From Prochlorococcus sp. MIT 0701 (lineage in GTDB: Bacteria > Cyanobacteriota > Cyanobacteriia > PCC-6307 > Cyanobiaceae): a stretch of DNA of 63,820 nucleotides. The translations under genes were made by a program, and so were the position numbers. Within the stretch, counting starts at the first letter, position 1, and each line of letters begins with the position of its first letter. Positions 33,984 through 44,157 of the stretch are shown here, in pieces. The DNA lies in NCBI RefSeq assembly GCF_000760295.1, contig NZ_JNBA01000002.1:1-63820 (forward strand). Direction: 5' to 3'. The notes below the pieces were generated by a model. It searched no databases and was not told where the DNA came from. It worked only from the letters and a program-made list of their open reading frames with translations.

Positions 33984-34341
33984 GCTGCACGCTAGCGATT
34001 GAATGGTTTTAGTGAATTCGAATAATGCACTCAGCTCTCAATGAATAAAAGAGCAGCTTTAAACCCAGAAGACTTCAATTTTACTTGCTCTTATCCTTGA
34101 GTTGCAGATTTAACTCAGGGCTTATTTTTTGATCGGGTGCGAAGATATTGAGATGCCAGCTTATGCTGTTCCCTCAGTAAAATCCTGCAACTTTTGCTAA
34201 TAATGACCGCAAGCCAGTCTGGCCAATGCTTGTTGAGCTTAAGAACGCACCACTAACTAAGACGAGCTGCTCTCTTGAATTAAATAATCTTGCAGGCATG
34301 TCTATGCTATAATTATTACAAGAATATGTAGCCTTTAAGAC
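33984..34341. other. Intergenic region without a gene
   Basis: About 360 bp of A+T-rich sequence contain only very short frames. The one supported element is the extended -10 promoter at 34305-34313, just before the DUF1824 gene. Confidence 0.5.
34305..34313 (+). promoter_or_regulatory. Extended -10 promoter of the DUF1824 gene
   Basis: TGCTATAAT is a perfect TATAAT box with the upstream TGn of extended -10 promoters, ending 28 bp before the ATG at 34342. No good -35 box lies at normal spacing. It implies a very short 5' leader. Confidence 0.5.
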
Positions 34342-34746
34342 ATGGATGACACGGCGATTAAGTCATTAAAGGATCTCAATAATCTTCGTTCGGCTCCCGA
34401 TCTTGATGCGACGCAATCTAAGCACTTGCTTGATCAGCTTTGTGCCTTTATGGGCGATGCTGATTGGTTCACGGTGGGGATCATGGCCCCTTCCTCTAGC
34501 TTGGCAATTTTTGTTTTAAGAGAGATGGAATCTCGTTTTAATTGGACTGCCATGAATGTAGTCGATAAACCAACTGAGGATGGACCTGTCTTTCTTAAAG
34601 CGAATCAAAAGACAGGGGATATCCATGTGCGCATCGAGCATGGCTTAGGCGAAGGCGTCCTACTCAGTTGCCAACATGATAATGAAGAGAAAGAGGCTGA
34701 CACCCTAGGCCCTTTCCCGTTGGACTTTTTTAAAATCAAGGATTGA
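34342..34746 (+). CDS. DUF1824 family protein
   Basis: This 134-aa soluble protein contains LLDQLCAFMGDADWFTVGIM and SSLAIFVLREMESRFNW, in line with the cyanobacterial DUF1824 family. The C-terminus (DTLGPFPLDFF) is also family-like. Its function is unknown. It is a single gene with its own promoter, followed by small membrane-peptide genes. Confidence 0.75.
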   Translation: MDDTAIKSLKDLNNLRSAPDLDATQSKHLLDQLCAFMGDADWFTVGIMAPSSSLAIFVLREMESRFNWTAMNVVDKPTEDGPVFLKANQKTGDIHVRIEHGLGEGVLLSCQHDNEEKEADTLGPFPLDFFKIKD

Positions 34747-34857
34747 ACTTGTTCTCATGTTGAATAAAAATCCTTCGATTTTATAATCAGCAGAATGGAT
34801 ACACGATCGGCAAATTACAGGAACTAGGCCTTATAATTTCACTAAACGTTCTTTGTA

Positions 34858-34983
34858 ATGCCTCTTCCATTCTTTTTTGATATCCCTCTTTCTTATCTTT
34901 ATTATCTATTGGCGGGCACGCTTCTGGGTTTTCTCTTGTTAATTGCTTTTATCTTCTTTAGAATCAATCAAGCTCGCTCCTAA
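34858..34983 (+). CDS. 41-aa single-helix membrane peptide
   Basis: The frame from ATG 34858 to TAA 34981 encodes a mostly hydrophobic peptide (LYYLLAGTLLGFLLLIAFIF) with a basic tail (RINQARS). The topology resembles small thylakoid complex subunits, but no such family is recognised. It lies between DUF1824 and the orphan Nif11 gene. Confidence 0.45.
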   Translation: MPLPFFFDIPLSYLYYLLAGTLLGFLLLIAFIFFRINQARS

Positions 34984-35041
34984 AAGCTTTATTTGTGATC
35001 ACTGCCCTTTTCTTTGCTGCTGCCAAAACTTAATTTGGCAT

Positions 35042-35272
35042 TCATCCGTTCATTTCTTTTCTATAGCCACTTCTAAAATATCCACGCTCATCATGTGAAA
35101 GCTCTGTGCCTGAGTATTCACAGATGCCTTTCTCTAAGTCTTCCATCGTGACCGTATATCCTGCAGCTTTTGCAAGCATCAAAACATCCGTTCCCTCGGC
35201 TTTTAGCTTCTGCTCTAAAGACGGGCACGCACGCAGCATGGTCATGAATGCTTTGAGATGTGCTTCAGACAT
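35042..35272 (-). CDS. Nif11 domain protein (orphan, no core peptide)
   Basis: This 76-aa protein starts MSEAHLKAFMTMLRACPSLE and continues LKAEGTDVLMLAKAAGYTVT with MEDLEKG, a clear Nif11-type leader domain. The rest (ELSHDERGYFRSGYRK) has no Gly-Gly site and no Cys-rich core, so it is unlikely to be a lanthipeptide precursor. It may be a stand-alone Nif11 protein or one that has lost its core. It aligns with the truncated leader at 15677. Confidence 0.8.
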   Translation of the reverse strand: MSEAHLKAFMTMLRACPSLEQKLKAEGTDVLMLAKAAGYTVTMEDLEKGICEYSGTELSHDERGYFRSGYRKEMNG

Positions 35273-35483
35273 ACCGTCTTTGGTAGTTGAGCTGCATTAT
35301 CTTATCGATAATTGCCAATCAATCAAGTGCCAATAGTGGGGCTTTTGGTTTGTTCGATGTTGGCTGTGGCGTGCGATTGATTTGGTTAATGAGCCCTTAT
35401 TCCTCGCGTAGCTCTTCCCGATTCTGCCTATGGCGTGCCTCTCAATCTCGATTACTCTTGACAGTAAACCTAGAATAAAATTT

Positions 35484-35594
35484 ATGCTTAGTTCTCTGAA
35501 CGCTTCTACCCTGCTTGTCGTTGGTGGGATGGCAACCTTGATGCTGTTCTATGGCGGTTTCATTCTGTTTAAGATACGGCAGCGGACTCCTTAG
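35484..35594 (+). CDS. 36-aa single-helix membrane peptide (paralogue of 15375-15491)
   Basis: The frame from ATG 35484 to TAG 35592 encodes a peptide with LNASTLLVVGGMATLMLFYG then GFILFKIRQ. It shares 22 of 30 aligned residues with the island peptide at 15375-15491, although many codons differ at third positions. It is therefore a genuine coding sequence of unknown role, about 210 bp upstream of and divergent from the Nif11 gene. Confidence 0.7.
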   Translation: MLSSLNASTLLVVGGMATLMLFYGGFILFKIRQRTP

Positions 35595-35919
35595 AATGCA
35601 TCTCTCGCTTTGATTTGAGGCAATAAGGATCTTGGCTGTTTGGCTTCGATTTTGTTAAGGCGATTATGTGACGCAGGGCAGTGGTTGCCCCAGCCCACAA
35701 TTTTCGATGTTGATATCATTATTGATAGCCTTTGTGTGGTGTTAGTCGTGGCATATCTCGATGAATGGGTAGACGATCAGAGGAGCAACCAAAGGCGCAT
35801 CAACATCCATTCAGGCAAGAGCGAATCTCAGCGGCTAGAGCTTTTGCCATGCTCACATCAGCATGCGCTTGAAAGCCGGTGTACTAGTTCCAGTTCATGC
35901 AGCTAATATCAACACCAGC
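35595..35919. other. Intergenic region, only doubtful frames
   Basis: A plus-strand frame of 88 codons (35640-35906) covers this stretch. Its sequence (hydrophobic start, then Gln/Arg/Ser-rich and Cys-rich end) matches no family and has no clear ribosome site. I see nothing else supported here. Confidence 0.4.
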
Positions 35920-36057
35920 ATGAAATACATCGAAGACCATCACTTCCACTGCAGAGAAGATGAGGTAACAGATCTATCCACTCAAGCCAGGAAAATAAAT
36001 AAAGCGGTAGAAGATCATCTTGATTGGATTGATGAGATCATTCATTCATCGTATTGA
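35920..36057 (+). CDS. Small acidic hypothetical protein, doubtful
   Basis: This 45-codon frame (MKYIEDHHFHCREDEVTDLS ...) is acidic and helical, with several His near the start. A longer frame begins at 35863. It ends at the position where the upstream-most TTG of the large repeat protein lies. No family is recognised. Confidence 0.3.
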   Translation: MKYIEDHHFHCREDEVTDLSTQARKINKAVEDHLDWIDEIIHSSY

Positions 36058-36143
36058 TTAACCAACACGTTAAAAGTAATCAAACACTGTATACATATAG
36101 TATTCAACTATGCTATCATTCGAACAAGTTTTTGTTGGGTCAT

Positions 36144-38711
36144 ATGGGCCAGTATCCAACTCTTAACAACCTATATGGGCCAGTCACGGGCCAGCAGCTC
36201 TCTCTAAGTTGGATTAGTCCAAGTAAAGAACTACCAGAAGGTTGGGAGCGCTATACCTACCGTGATGATTATAACAATGAAACGCGTTATGAAATTAACG
36301 GCACGTTGTGGCACCTCATTTCCCCGCCATACACCTTGAACAACTACCGCTCGATGGTGATCACACGAAAAGGTACGCTTAACAATGGTGGGAGCCCCAG
36401 CGGAACAACTTTCGAAACTTATAACACCACGCTGAACAACGGCGAACCCGGCTGGGACGAGAGCCGTGACGATGGCTTGGACTACCACGAGAAAAGGTAC
36501 AGTGTGTACCTGAGCATCTTCGGCGGCGGCAGGCTGAACAACGGCGGCACGCTGAACAACTACGCCAGGCTGGGCAGCGCCACAACACGTCGCGGCAGCT
36601 CGACAGACATCGGTGAGCTGAACAACAGCGGCACGCTGAACAACATCGGCACGCTGAACAACGGCGGCACGCTGAACAACAGCGGCACGCTGAACAACAG
36701 TGGTAAGCTGTTTAACATCAACCCCTCCTTCGCCACGCTGAACAACAGCGGCACGCTGATCTTCCAGGCGGGTTCAACATTCGAAAACAAATTCGGCGGC
36801 GGCACGCTTAACAACAGCGGCACGATTGAATCCTACATCGACAATTTTTTTCAAACGTTATTAAGTGACGTGGGTGGAACCGTTGATTTCCAGAGTGGCA
36901 GTAAATTTGTGAATCATGCCACGATTACCAATGCGGATGGCCAGACACTGAACAACGATCATGCGCTCACTAATGCCGGCATGCTGACCAACAGCGGCAC
37001 GCTGAACAACAGTGGCAAGCTGATGAACAACGGCACGCTGAACAACAGCGGCACGCTGATCTTCCAGACGGATTCAACATTCGATAATACCGATGGCACG
37101 TTCACTAACAGCGGCACGATTGAATCCTACATCGACAATTATTTTCAAACGTTATTAAGTGACGTGGGTGGAACCGTTGAATTCGAGAGTGGCAGCAAAT
37201 TTGTGAATCATGCCACGATTACCAATGCGGATGGCCAGACACTGAACAACGCTCATGCGCTCACTAATGCCGGCATGCTGAACAACAGCGGCACGCTGAA
37301 CAACAGTGGCACGCTGATCTTCCAGGCGGGCTCAACATTCGATAATACCGATGGCACGTTCACTAACAGCGGCACGATTGAATCCTACATCGACAATTAT
37401 TTTCAAACGTTATTAAGCGGTGCGGCTGGAACCGTTGATTTCCAGAATGGCAGTAAATTTGTGAATCATGCCACGATTAAAAATGAAAATGACCAGACAC
37501 TAAACAACGCTCACGAGCTCACCAATGCCGGCAAACTGTACAACCACGCCGACAGCACGCTTAACAACAACAGCACGCTTAACAACAACGGCAAGCTGAC
37601 AAACTTCCTCGAGAGCACGCTGAACAACAGCGGCATGTTCAACAACAACGACGGCGCCAATCTGTACAACGACGATAGCAGCACGCTGAACAACAGCGGC
37701 ACGCTGAAGAACGGCGGCACGATCAAGAGCAGCGGCACGCTGAACAACAACGACGGCGCCAGGCTGATCAACAGCGGCAGTCTGGCTAGCGACGGGACTA
37801 TTGACAATTCGAACAATCAATTAGGCGCCAATGGTTTTTTAAATTGGGGAACCTACACGGGTACTGGTAAAATTAAAGGTGATTTTACAGACGGTGGAAC
37901 TGTTAAGCCTGGCAATTCCGCAGGTGGAATGTTGGTTGATGGTGACTACTACAAGGAAGGTGGCTTTACGGAAATAGAACTAGGTGGTGTAGACGATGGC
38001 GATGGCGATCGCACCGCTACAAAACACGATTGGATTGAGATTACTGGCAACCTAGAACTAGCAGGAAAACTCGATGTTTCACTCATTGATGGTTTTAAGC
38101 TTTCTGTAGGTGATTCCTTTGTGATTACCAAAGTTGATGGAGAGCTCACTGGTCAATATGAGGGCCTTGATGAAGGCGATTCAGTAGGCGAATTTGCAAG
38201 TGATGGTGGAGGTACCCTAGAGCTCTTCATTACATACGATCGTGGTGGTGATGGTAATGATATTGAGCTGTATACGAAATCAGTCTCTGGTGCTCTTCCT
38301 GAGAGCTTGAGTGAACCAAGAATGATTGGTTCTGATGCTTATGATTCCTTAACTGGAACATCTGCAGATGAAGTGATCTTTGGCGGTAGTGGTGATGATG
38401 TTTTGTTAGGGGGCAGTGGAGATGATCAAGTTACTGGTGGCAATGGTGATGATTGGATTGATGGTGGCTTAGGAGATGACACCCTTAAAGGTGATCGTGG
38501 AGCTGATGATTACATCCTCAGTAGCGGGGAGGATGTCTATGAGTCTTTCTCAATCGATGAGAATGATCAGCTTGTCGTTGGAGAAGGTGTTGACTTATCG
38601 TTTAAGCAAGTTGGTGATAATCTATTGATTAAAGGAATTGCTATTCACACCACATTGCTTGATGTCGATAAAGATGAGTTCCTGGCTGCTAATTGTATTG
38701 ATTACATCTGA
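36144..38711 (+). CDS. Large TLNN-repeat RTX protein, probable secreted adhesin
   Basis: This protein of about 855 aa (885 if TTG 36054 is used) contains dozens of TLNNSG/TLNNGG units from about residue 80 to 560. Three long repeats each carry SGTIESYIDN and SGSKFVNHATITNADGQTLN. An autotransporter-like passenger region follows (TVKPGNSAGGMLVDGDYY). RTX nonapeptides then occur (GGSGDDVLLGGSGDDQVTGG), which bind Ca2+ and usually direct type I secretion by a C-terminal signal. No N-terminal signal peptide is seen. It probably forms a beta-solenoid at the cell surface. GC-rich AAC/GGC codons in the repeats differ from the A+T-rich surroundings. Confidence 0.8.
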   Translation: MGQYPTLNNLYGPVTGQQLSLSWISPSKELPEGWERYTYRDDYNNETRYEINGTLWHLISPPYTLNNYRSMVITRKGTLNNGGSPSGTTFETYNTTLNNGEPGWDESRDDGLDYHEKRYSVYLSIFGGGRLNNGGTLNNYARLGSATTRRGSSTDIGELNNSGTLNNIGTLNNGGTLNNSGTLNNSGKLFNINPSFATLNNSGTLIFQAGSTFENKFGGGTLNNSGTIESYIDNFFQTLLSDVGGTVDFQSGSKFVNHATITNADGQTLNNDHALTNAGMLTNSGTLNNSGKLMNNGTLNNSGTLIFQTDSTFDNTDGTFTNSGTIESYIDNYFQTLLSDVGGTVEFESGSKFVNHATITNADGQTLNNAHALTNAGMLNNSGTLNNSGTLIFQAGSTFDNTDGTFTNSGTIESYIDNYFQTLLSGAAGTVDFQNGSKFVNHATIKNENDQTLNNAHELTNAGKLYNHADSTLNNNSTLNNNGKLTNFLESTLNNSGMFNNNDGANLYNDDSSTLNNSGTLKNGGTIKSSGTLNNNDGARLINSGSLASDGTIDNSNNQLGANGFLNWGTYTGTGKIKGDFTDGGTVKPGNSAGGMLVDGDYYKEGGFTEIELGGVDDGDGDRTATKHDWIEITGNLELAGKLDVSLIDGFKLSVGDSFVITKVDGELTGQYEGLDEGDSVGEFASDGGGTLELFITYDRGGDGNDIELYTKSVSGALPESLSEPRMIGSDAYDSLTGTSADEVIFGGSGDDVLLGGSGDDQVTGGNGDDWIDGGLGDDTLKGDRGADDYILSSGEDVYESFSIDENDQLVVGEGVDLSFKQVGDNLLIKGIAIHTTLLDVDKDEFLAANCIDYI
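36751..37545 (+). repeat. Three long in-frame repeats in the adhesin gene
   Basis: Near-identical DNA blocks start at about 36751, 37051 and 37309 with GCACGCTGATCTTCCAG. Periods are 300 and 258 bp; the longer one holds extra TLNNSG-type units. Differences between copies are few, so the expansion is recent and copy number may vary. Confidence 0.85.
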
Positions 38712-38785
38712 TAGAAGAAACCTTGGCCTGGTTCCACATATAATGATTGTAAGCGGTGAAATTGGCTTTGCTTCTCGTTTAAGTC

Positions 38786-39277
38786 TTGAATTGTTCTGAA
38801 ATTTCTTTGCAGTATCCGTCTCTAACTTGGCCTCTTAGCCGCGCCTTATTAATTCAGATTCTTGAAGACCGTCTTAGCGATACCTTTGTCGTTGAGCTGA
38901 TTTGGGAGCGGCTTGGGTATCAGCCCAGTGCTGATTCAACGTCTGCTTGGTCTGCCGGGCCCCAAACCCCTAAGACATGGCGTGATGCCTTTCCCAGTGC
39001 CCCACCTGTGATTGCGCAGCGGCCGGCAGCTGTACAGCTCACCCGTTCGATTGCAAAAGAAGATAAGCAGCTGTTAAAGCAGCAGCTTGGTTTCGCTGGC
39101 TATCGCATTGATCAGCTCTACCCTCGTCGCACCCGTCGTGCCACGGCTGTGAATTGGTTGTTGGCTTGGTTGGCGCAACGGGGAGACGCTTTGCCTGCTG
39201 AGGGGCCCTTGCCGCAACTTCTCGAGCCTCCCCTCAACCCCGTTAAAGGACATCCAGGTGACCCGATTGTTGAGTGA
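38786..39277 (+). CDS. DUF1823 family protein
   Basis: This 163-aa soluble protein contains LTWPLSRALLIQILEDRLSD, VVELIWERLGYQP and TWRDAFPSAPPVIAQRPA, consistent with the cyanobacterial DUF1823 family. The function is unknown. The start is TTG 38786 or a nearby downstream TTG, since no ATG precedes the conserved part. It lies upstream of der on the same strand, with an 80-bp gap. Confidence 0.78.
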   Translation: MNCSEISLQYPSLTWPLSRALLIQILEDRLSDTFVVELIWERLGYQPSADSTSAWSAGPQTPKTWRDAFPSAPPVIAQRPAAVQLTRSIAKEDKQLLKQQLGFAGYRIDQLYPRRTRRATAVNWLLAWLAQRGDALPAEGPLPQLLEPPLNPVKGHPGDPIVE

Positions 39278-39357
39278 ATCCTGATTGCAGAGCTGCATCA
39301 CCCCGTCTCGGTTTGATTCCTCTGTAGGGTCGAGATTGATTGCAAGGGTTCAGCCAA

Positions 39358-40725
39358 GTGGCGCGTCCGATTGTCGCCATCATCGGTCGCCCCAACGTCG
39401 GCAAGTCCACGCTGGTGAATCGACTTTGTCGCAGTCGCGAGGCGATCGTTCATGACAAGCCTGGCGTGACCCGCGATCGCACCTATCAGGATGGTTTTTG
39501 GGGGGATCGTGAGTTCAAGGTGGTCGACACCGGTGGGCTGGTCTTCGATGACGACAGTGAGTTTTTGCCCGAGATTCGTGAACAGGCCAACTTGGCCCTG
39601 GCGGAAGCCTCTGTTGCACTCGTGATTGTTGATGGTCAGCAGGGTGTTACGGCTGCAGATGAGTCGATCGCTGAATGGTTACGCGCGCAACCATGTCCCA
39701 CCCTGGTGGCGGTGAATAAGTGCGAATCGCCAGATCAGGGTTTGGCGATGGCGGCCGAGTTTTGGCGTCTTGGGCTGGGAGAGCCTTTCCCGATTTCTGC
39801 AATCCATGGAGCTGGCACAGGTGATCTGCTCGATCGTGTGCTCTCTCTTCTGCCGCCAAAGCATGAGGAGGCAGAAGAGGATGAACCGATTCAGATGGCG
39901 ATTATTGGCAGGCCCAATGTGGGTAAATCAAGCCTGCTAAATGCCATTTGTGGCGAGCCACGCGCGATTGTTAGCCCGATTCGTGGCACCACCCGCGACA
40001 CCATCGATACACGTCTTGAACGTGAAGGCCATCCTTGGAGACTGATCGATACAGCTGGCATCAGGCGTCGGCGCAGTGTGAATTACGGTCCTGAGTTTTT
40101 TGGCATCAACCGTAGTTTTAAGGCGATTGAACGCAGCGATGTGTGTGTGTTGGTGATCGATGCCCTTGATGGGGTCACAGAGCAGGATCAGCGCCTGGCC
40201 GGCAGGATTGAAGACGATGGCCGCGCTTGCGTGCTGGTGGTGAACAAATGGGATGCGGTCGAGAAAGATAGTCACACCATGCCGATGGTTGAAAAAGAGC
40301 TACGCGCCAAGCTTTACTTTCTCGATTGGGCCACAATGTTGTTCACCTCTGCACTCACTGGGCAGCGGGTGGAAAGTATCTTTGCTTTGGCCTCCTTGGC
40401 GGTTGAGCAGCACCGTCGTCGGGTGAGCACCTCGGTGGTGAATGAGGTGTTGAAGGAAGCATTGAGTTGGCGCAGTCCACCCACGTCCCGTGGGGGTCGC
40501 CAGGGACGTCTTTATTACGGAACTCAAGTAGCCAGCAGGCCGCCTAGTTTCACGTTGTTTGTCAATGACCCGAAGTTGTTTGGCGATACGTACCGCCGCT
40601 ATGTGGAACGGCAGTTACGAGAAGGGCTTGGTTTTGATGGCACTCCCTTGAAGCTTTTTTGGCGTGGCAAGCAGCAACGTGACGCCGAACGCGACCTGGC
40701 ACGTCAGCAGAACCGTTCGGGATAA
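39358..40725 (+). CDS. der: Ribosome assembly GTPase Der (EngA)
   Basis: This protein of about 455 aa has two GTPase domains: [13 protein letters not shown] and DTGGLV in the first, [14 protein letters not shown] and DTAGIRRR in the second. A KH-like C-terminal domain follows ([20 protein letters not shown]). It acts in maturation of the 50S subunit. GTG 39358 gives the usual start M-A-R-P-I-V; a TTG at 39340 would add six residues. It lies 3 bp upstream of the EcfT-like gene. Confidence 0.95.
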   Translation: MARPIVAIIGRPNVGKSTLVNRLCRSREAIVHDKPGVTRDRTYQDGFWGDREFKVVDTGGLVFDDDSEFLPEIREQANLALAEASVALVIVDGQQGVTAADESIAEWLRAQPCPTLVAVNKCESPDQGLAMAAEFWRLGLGEPFPISAIHGAGTGDLLDRVLSLLPPKHEEAEEDEPIQMAIIGRPNVGKSSLLNAICGEPRAIVSPIRGTTRDTIDTRLEREGHPWRLIDTAGIRRRRSVNYGPEFFGINRSFKAIERSDVCVLVIDALDGVTEQDQRLAGRIEDDGRACVLVVNKWDAVEKDSHTMPMVEKELRAKLYFLDWATMLFTSALTGQRVESIFALASLAVEQHRRRVSTSVVNEVLKEALSWRSPPTSRGGRQGRLYYGTQVASRPPSFTLFVNDPKLFGDTYRRYVERQLREGLGFDGTPLKLFWRGKQQRDAERDLARQQNRSG

Positions 40726-40728
40726 GTC

Positions 40729-41643
40729 ATGGACTGGTTGCGTCAGCTTCCGATCGGGCAGTACGTAGCTGGCAGCTCCGGTTGGTTGCGTCGTCTCGAT
40801 CCCCGTTTGAAGCTGGCCTGGGTGTTGATGTTCCTGCTGACGCCAGTACTGGCTGGCTCGTTGTGGCGTATTGGTTTGGTTGTTGCGCTTGTGTTGATCA
40901 CCTTGGCCAGTGGTCTGCCGGTGCGGATCTGGTGGCGATCGTTGCTGCTGTTGCTGCTTCTGGGCGCTCTTGTGGGGCTGTTCGCCATGATGTTGCCTAC
41001 GGGGGAAACCGCTGCCACCCTTGCTGTGCGCTCGCCGCAGGAAGTGCCGGGGGCGAGTGTGACCAGTCTTTCTTGGGAGTTGCTGCGGCTTGGTCCCCTG
41101 CGCCTTGGCCCTTTGGCATTGGGGCCCTTTGTGGTTAATCGTCGCTCTGCTGAGTTGGGATTGAACACAGCCACTCTCATCTTCACTGTGGTGCATAGCG
41201 TCAACTTGATGTTGCTCACCACCCAACCGGAAGATTTGGTTTGGGCTCTGAGCTGGTGCCTGGCGCCGTTGGCCTTGATTGGGGTGCCTGTCGATCGGCT
41301 TAGCTTTCAGTTACTACTTGCCTTGCGCTTTCTGCCCCTGGTGCAGGAGGAGTTGCAGAACCTCTTACGGGCACTGGCCAGCAGGGCCGTGAACTTGCGG
41401 CAGTTGGGTTTCAAGGCCTCCTTTGCTTTGATCCTTTCAGTGGGCGAACGCCTCTTAGCAAACATCCTCTTGCGAGCTGAGCAAGGAGCAGAAGCTTTGC
41501 TTGCTCGTGGAGGTCTTTGGTTGCCGCCTGATCAGTTCCGCCCTCAGGTGTTACTGACTGGAGCGTCTCTTTGGCTCAACATCGCTTCGGCAATGTTGCT
41601 GCTGTTTGTGCTTGGCTTGCGTGGGAAGTACGGTGCTTTGTAG
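40729..41643 (+). CDS. EcfT/CbiQ-family transmembrane protein
   Basis: This 304-aa membrane protein has the EcfT pattern: RRLDPRLKLAWVLMFLLTPV near the N-terminus, several helices, and a coupling region with ALRFLPLVQEELQNLLRALASRAVNL. In ECF transporters this subunit couples ATPases to a substrate-binding S component for vitamins or metals. No S or A component is adjacent, so the substrate is unknown. It is followed within 20 bp by pipX. Confidence 0.85.
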   Translation: MDWLRQLPIGQYVAGSSGWLRRLDPRLKLAWVLMFLLTPVLAGSLWRIGLVVALVLITLASGLPVRIWWRSLLLLLLLGALVGLFAMMLPTGETAATLAVRSPQEVPGASVTSLSWELLRLGPLRLGPLALGPFVVNRRSAELGLNTATLIFTVVHSVNLMLLTTQPEDLVWALSWCLAPLALIGVPVDRLSFQLLLALRFLPLVQEELQNLLRALASRAVNLRQLGFKASFALILSVGERLLANILLRAEQGAEALLARGGLWLPPDQFRPQVLLTGASLWLNIASAMLLLFVLGLRGKYGAL

Positions 41644-41660
41644 ATGATGAACTGTTGCAG

Positions 41661-41927
41661 TTGAGCGCCGAGCGCTATCTCAATCACCCCACGTTCGGAA
41701 TGCTCTATCTCGTGGCTCCCGCCAGTGATGGGCGAGACGTTTACGCCACGCTCTATGCACAGAGGATGTTTTTTCTCGTCACGCTGCAACCTCGTGGGGC
41801 ACAGTTTGAGGTGATTCCCTATCAGGACGCGCGCCACTACGCCGAACTCCATCTGTCTCATTGTCGGCGTGATCGCTCCCCCGAGTACGAGAGTTGGCAG
41901 CAGTTGTTTGCTCAGACCTTTATCTGA
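41661..41927 (+). CDS. pipX: PII-interacting protein X, NtcA co-activator
   Basis: This protein of about 88 aa has the diagnostic core YLNHPTFGMLYLVAP, then DVYATLYAQRMFFLVTLQP and FEVIPYQDARHYAELHLSHC. PipX swaps between PII and the transcription factor NtcA according to nitrogen/carbon status and also works with PipY. No ATG is in frame at the expected place; TTG 41661 gives M-S-A-E-R-Y-L-N, and TTG 41655 is an alternative. It is followed after 7 bp by pipY, the conserved cyanobacterial order. Confidence 0.92.
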   Translation: MSAERYLNHPTFGMLYLVAPASDGRDVYATLYAQRMFFLVTLQPRGAQFEVIPYQDARHYAELHLSHCRRDRSPEYESWQQLFAQTFI

Positions 41928-41934
41928 GGTTGAT

Positions 41935-42612
41935 GTGACGTTGTCTGCTCGTTGGCACGACCTGGTCGATCGGCTTGCTGATGGAGTGCATCTTGTGGCT
42001 GTGAGCAAGGGGCATTCCTCAACCTTGATCCGTCAACTTGCCGAGCTTGGTCAGCAGGATTTCGCAGAGAGTCGCTTGCAGGAGGCGTTGCCTAAGTTGG
42101 AGGCCTTGGCTGATCTCAAAGGTCTGCGTTGGCATTTCATTGGACGCCTACAGGCGAACAAGGTGCGTGGAGTGGTGAGATCCTTTGCCGTAATCCATTC
42201 CGTGGATTCTCAGGCTCTGGCAGAACGCATTTCACGAATTGCTGCTGAAGAGCAGTGCTGCCCGCAGGTGATGTTGCAGGTCAAACTTCGCGATGATCCC
42301 TCTAAGGGTGGTTTCTCTCAAGAGCAACTCAAGCAGGCCTGGCCCCATCTGATCCAGTTGCCTCATTTGCAGTTGATTGGTCTGATGACGATGGCTCCTA
42401 TAGAGCTTTCACTCGAGCAACGCCAGGAGCTTTTTCGGCAGTGTCGTGAACTTGCCGATCAGCTTGGTTTACCGGATTGCTCGATGGGAATGAGCGGTGA
42501 TTGGCTTGAAGCTATGCATGCTGGGGCTACCTGGTTACGGCTGGGGTCAATTCTCTTTGGCGCGCGTTCAATGGCTAAGCCTTCTTCCATAGATGACATT
42601 AATGCTGTCTAA
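41935..42612 (+). CDS. pipY: PLP homeostasis protein PipY (YggS/COG0325 family)
   Basis: This protein of about 225 aa is a single-domain PLP-binding protein involved in vitamin B6 and amino/keto acid balance. Family marks are VHLVAVSKGHS (PLP Lys), DFAESRLQEALPKLE, LRWHFIGRLQANKVR, LIGLMTMAP and CSMGMSGDWLEAM. The open frame extends upstream, overlapping pipX, but GTG 41935 fits the family start. It pairs with pipX, and then sepF and proC follow, like the ylmE-sepF order of Gram-positive bacteria. Confidence 0.92.
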   Translation: MTLSARWHDLVDRLADGVHLVAVSKGHSSTLIRQLAELGQQDFAESRLQEALPKLEALADLKGLRWHFIGRLQANKVRGVVRSFAVIHSVDSQALAERISRIAAEEQCCPQVMLQVKLRDDPSKGGFSQEQLKQAWPHLIQLPHLQLIGLMTMAPIELSLEQRQELFRQCRELADQLGLPDCSMGMSGDWLEAMHAGATWLRLGSILFGARSMAKPSSIDDINAV

Positions 42613-42709
42613 ACCCTTGCCCCGGCCTGCTTAGAGCGCTATTTAGGTGTCAGGTTAAGCAGTCTTCCCCTAAGGGGTACTTACCTTCAGTCGGTTTTAA
42701 GCCGATTGA

Positions 42710-44156
<1,447 letters not shown>

Positions 44157-44157
44157 G

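Noticed and set aside
36560-36823. Minus-strand frames opposite the TLNN repeats (also 37500-37820)
   Set aside because: They read LLFSVPLLFSVP-type repeats, an antisense reflection of the adhesin repeats.
36600-37800. CRISPR-like array
   Set aside because: Repeats are in frame, code for TLNN units and lack uniform spacers.
40615-41226. 203-aa Gln/His-rich minus-strand frame
   Set aside because: Antisense of der and the EcfT-like gene; no protein-like features.
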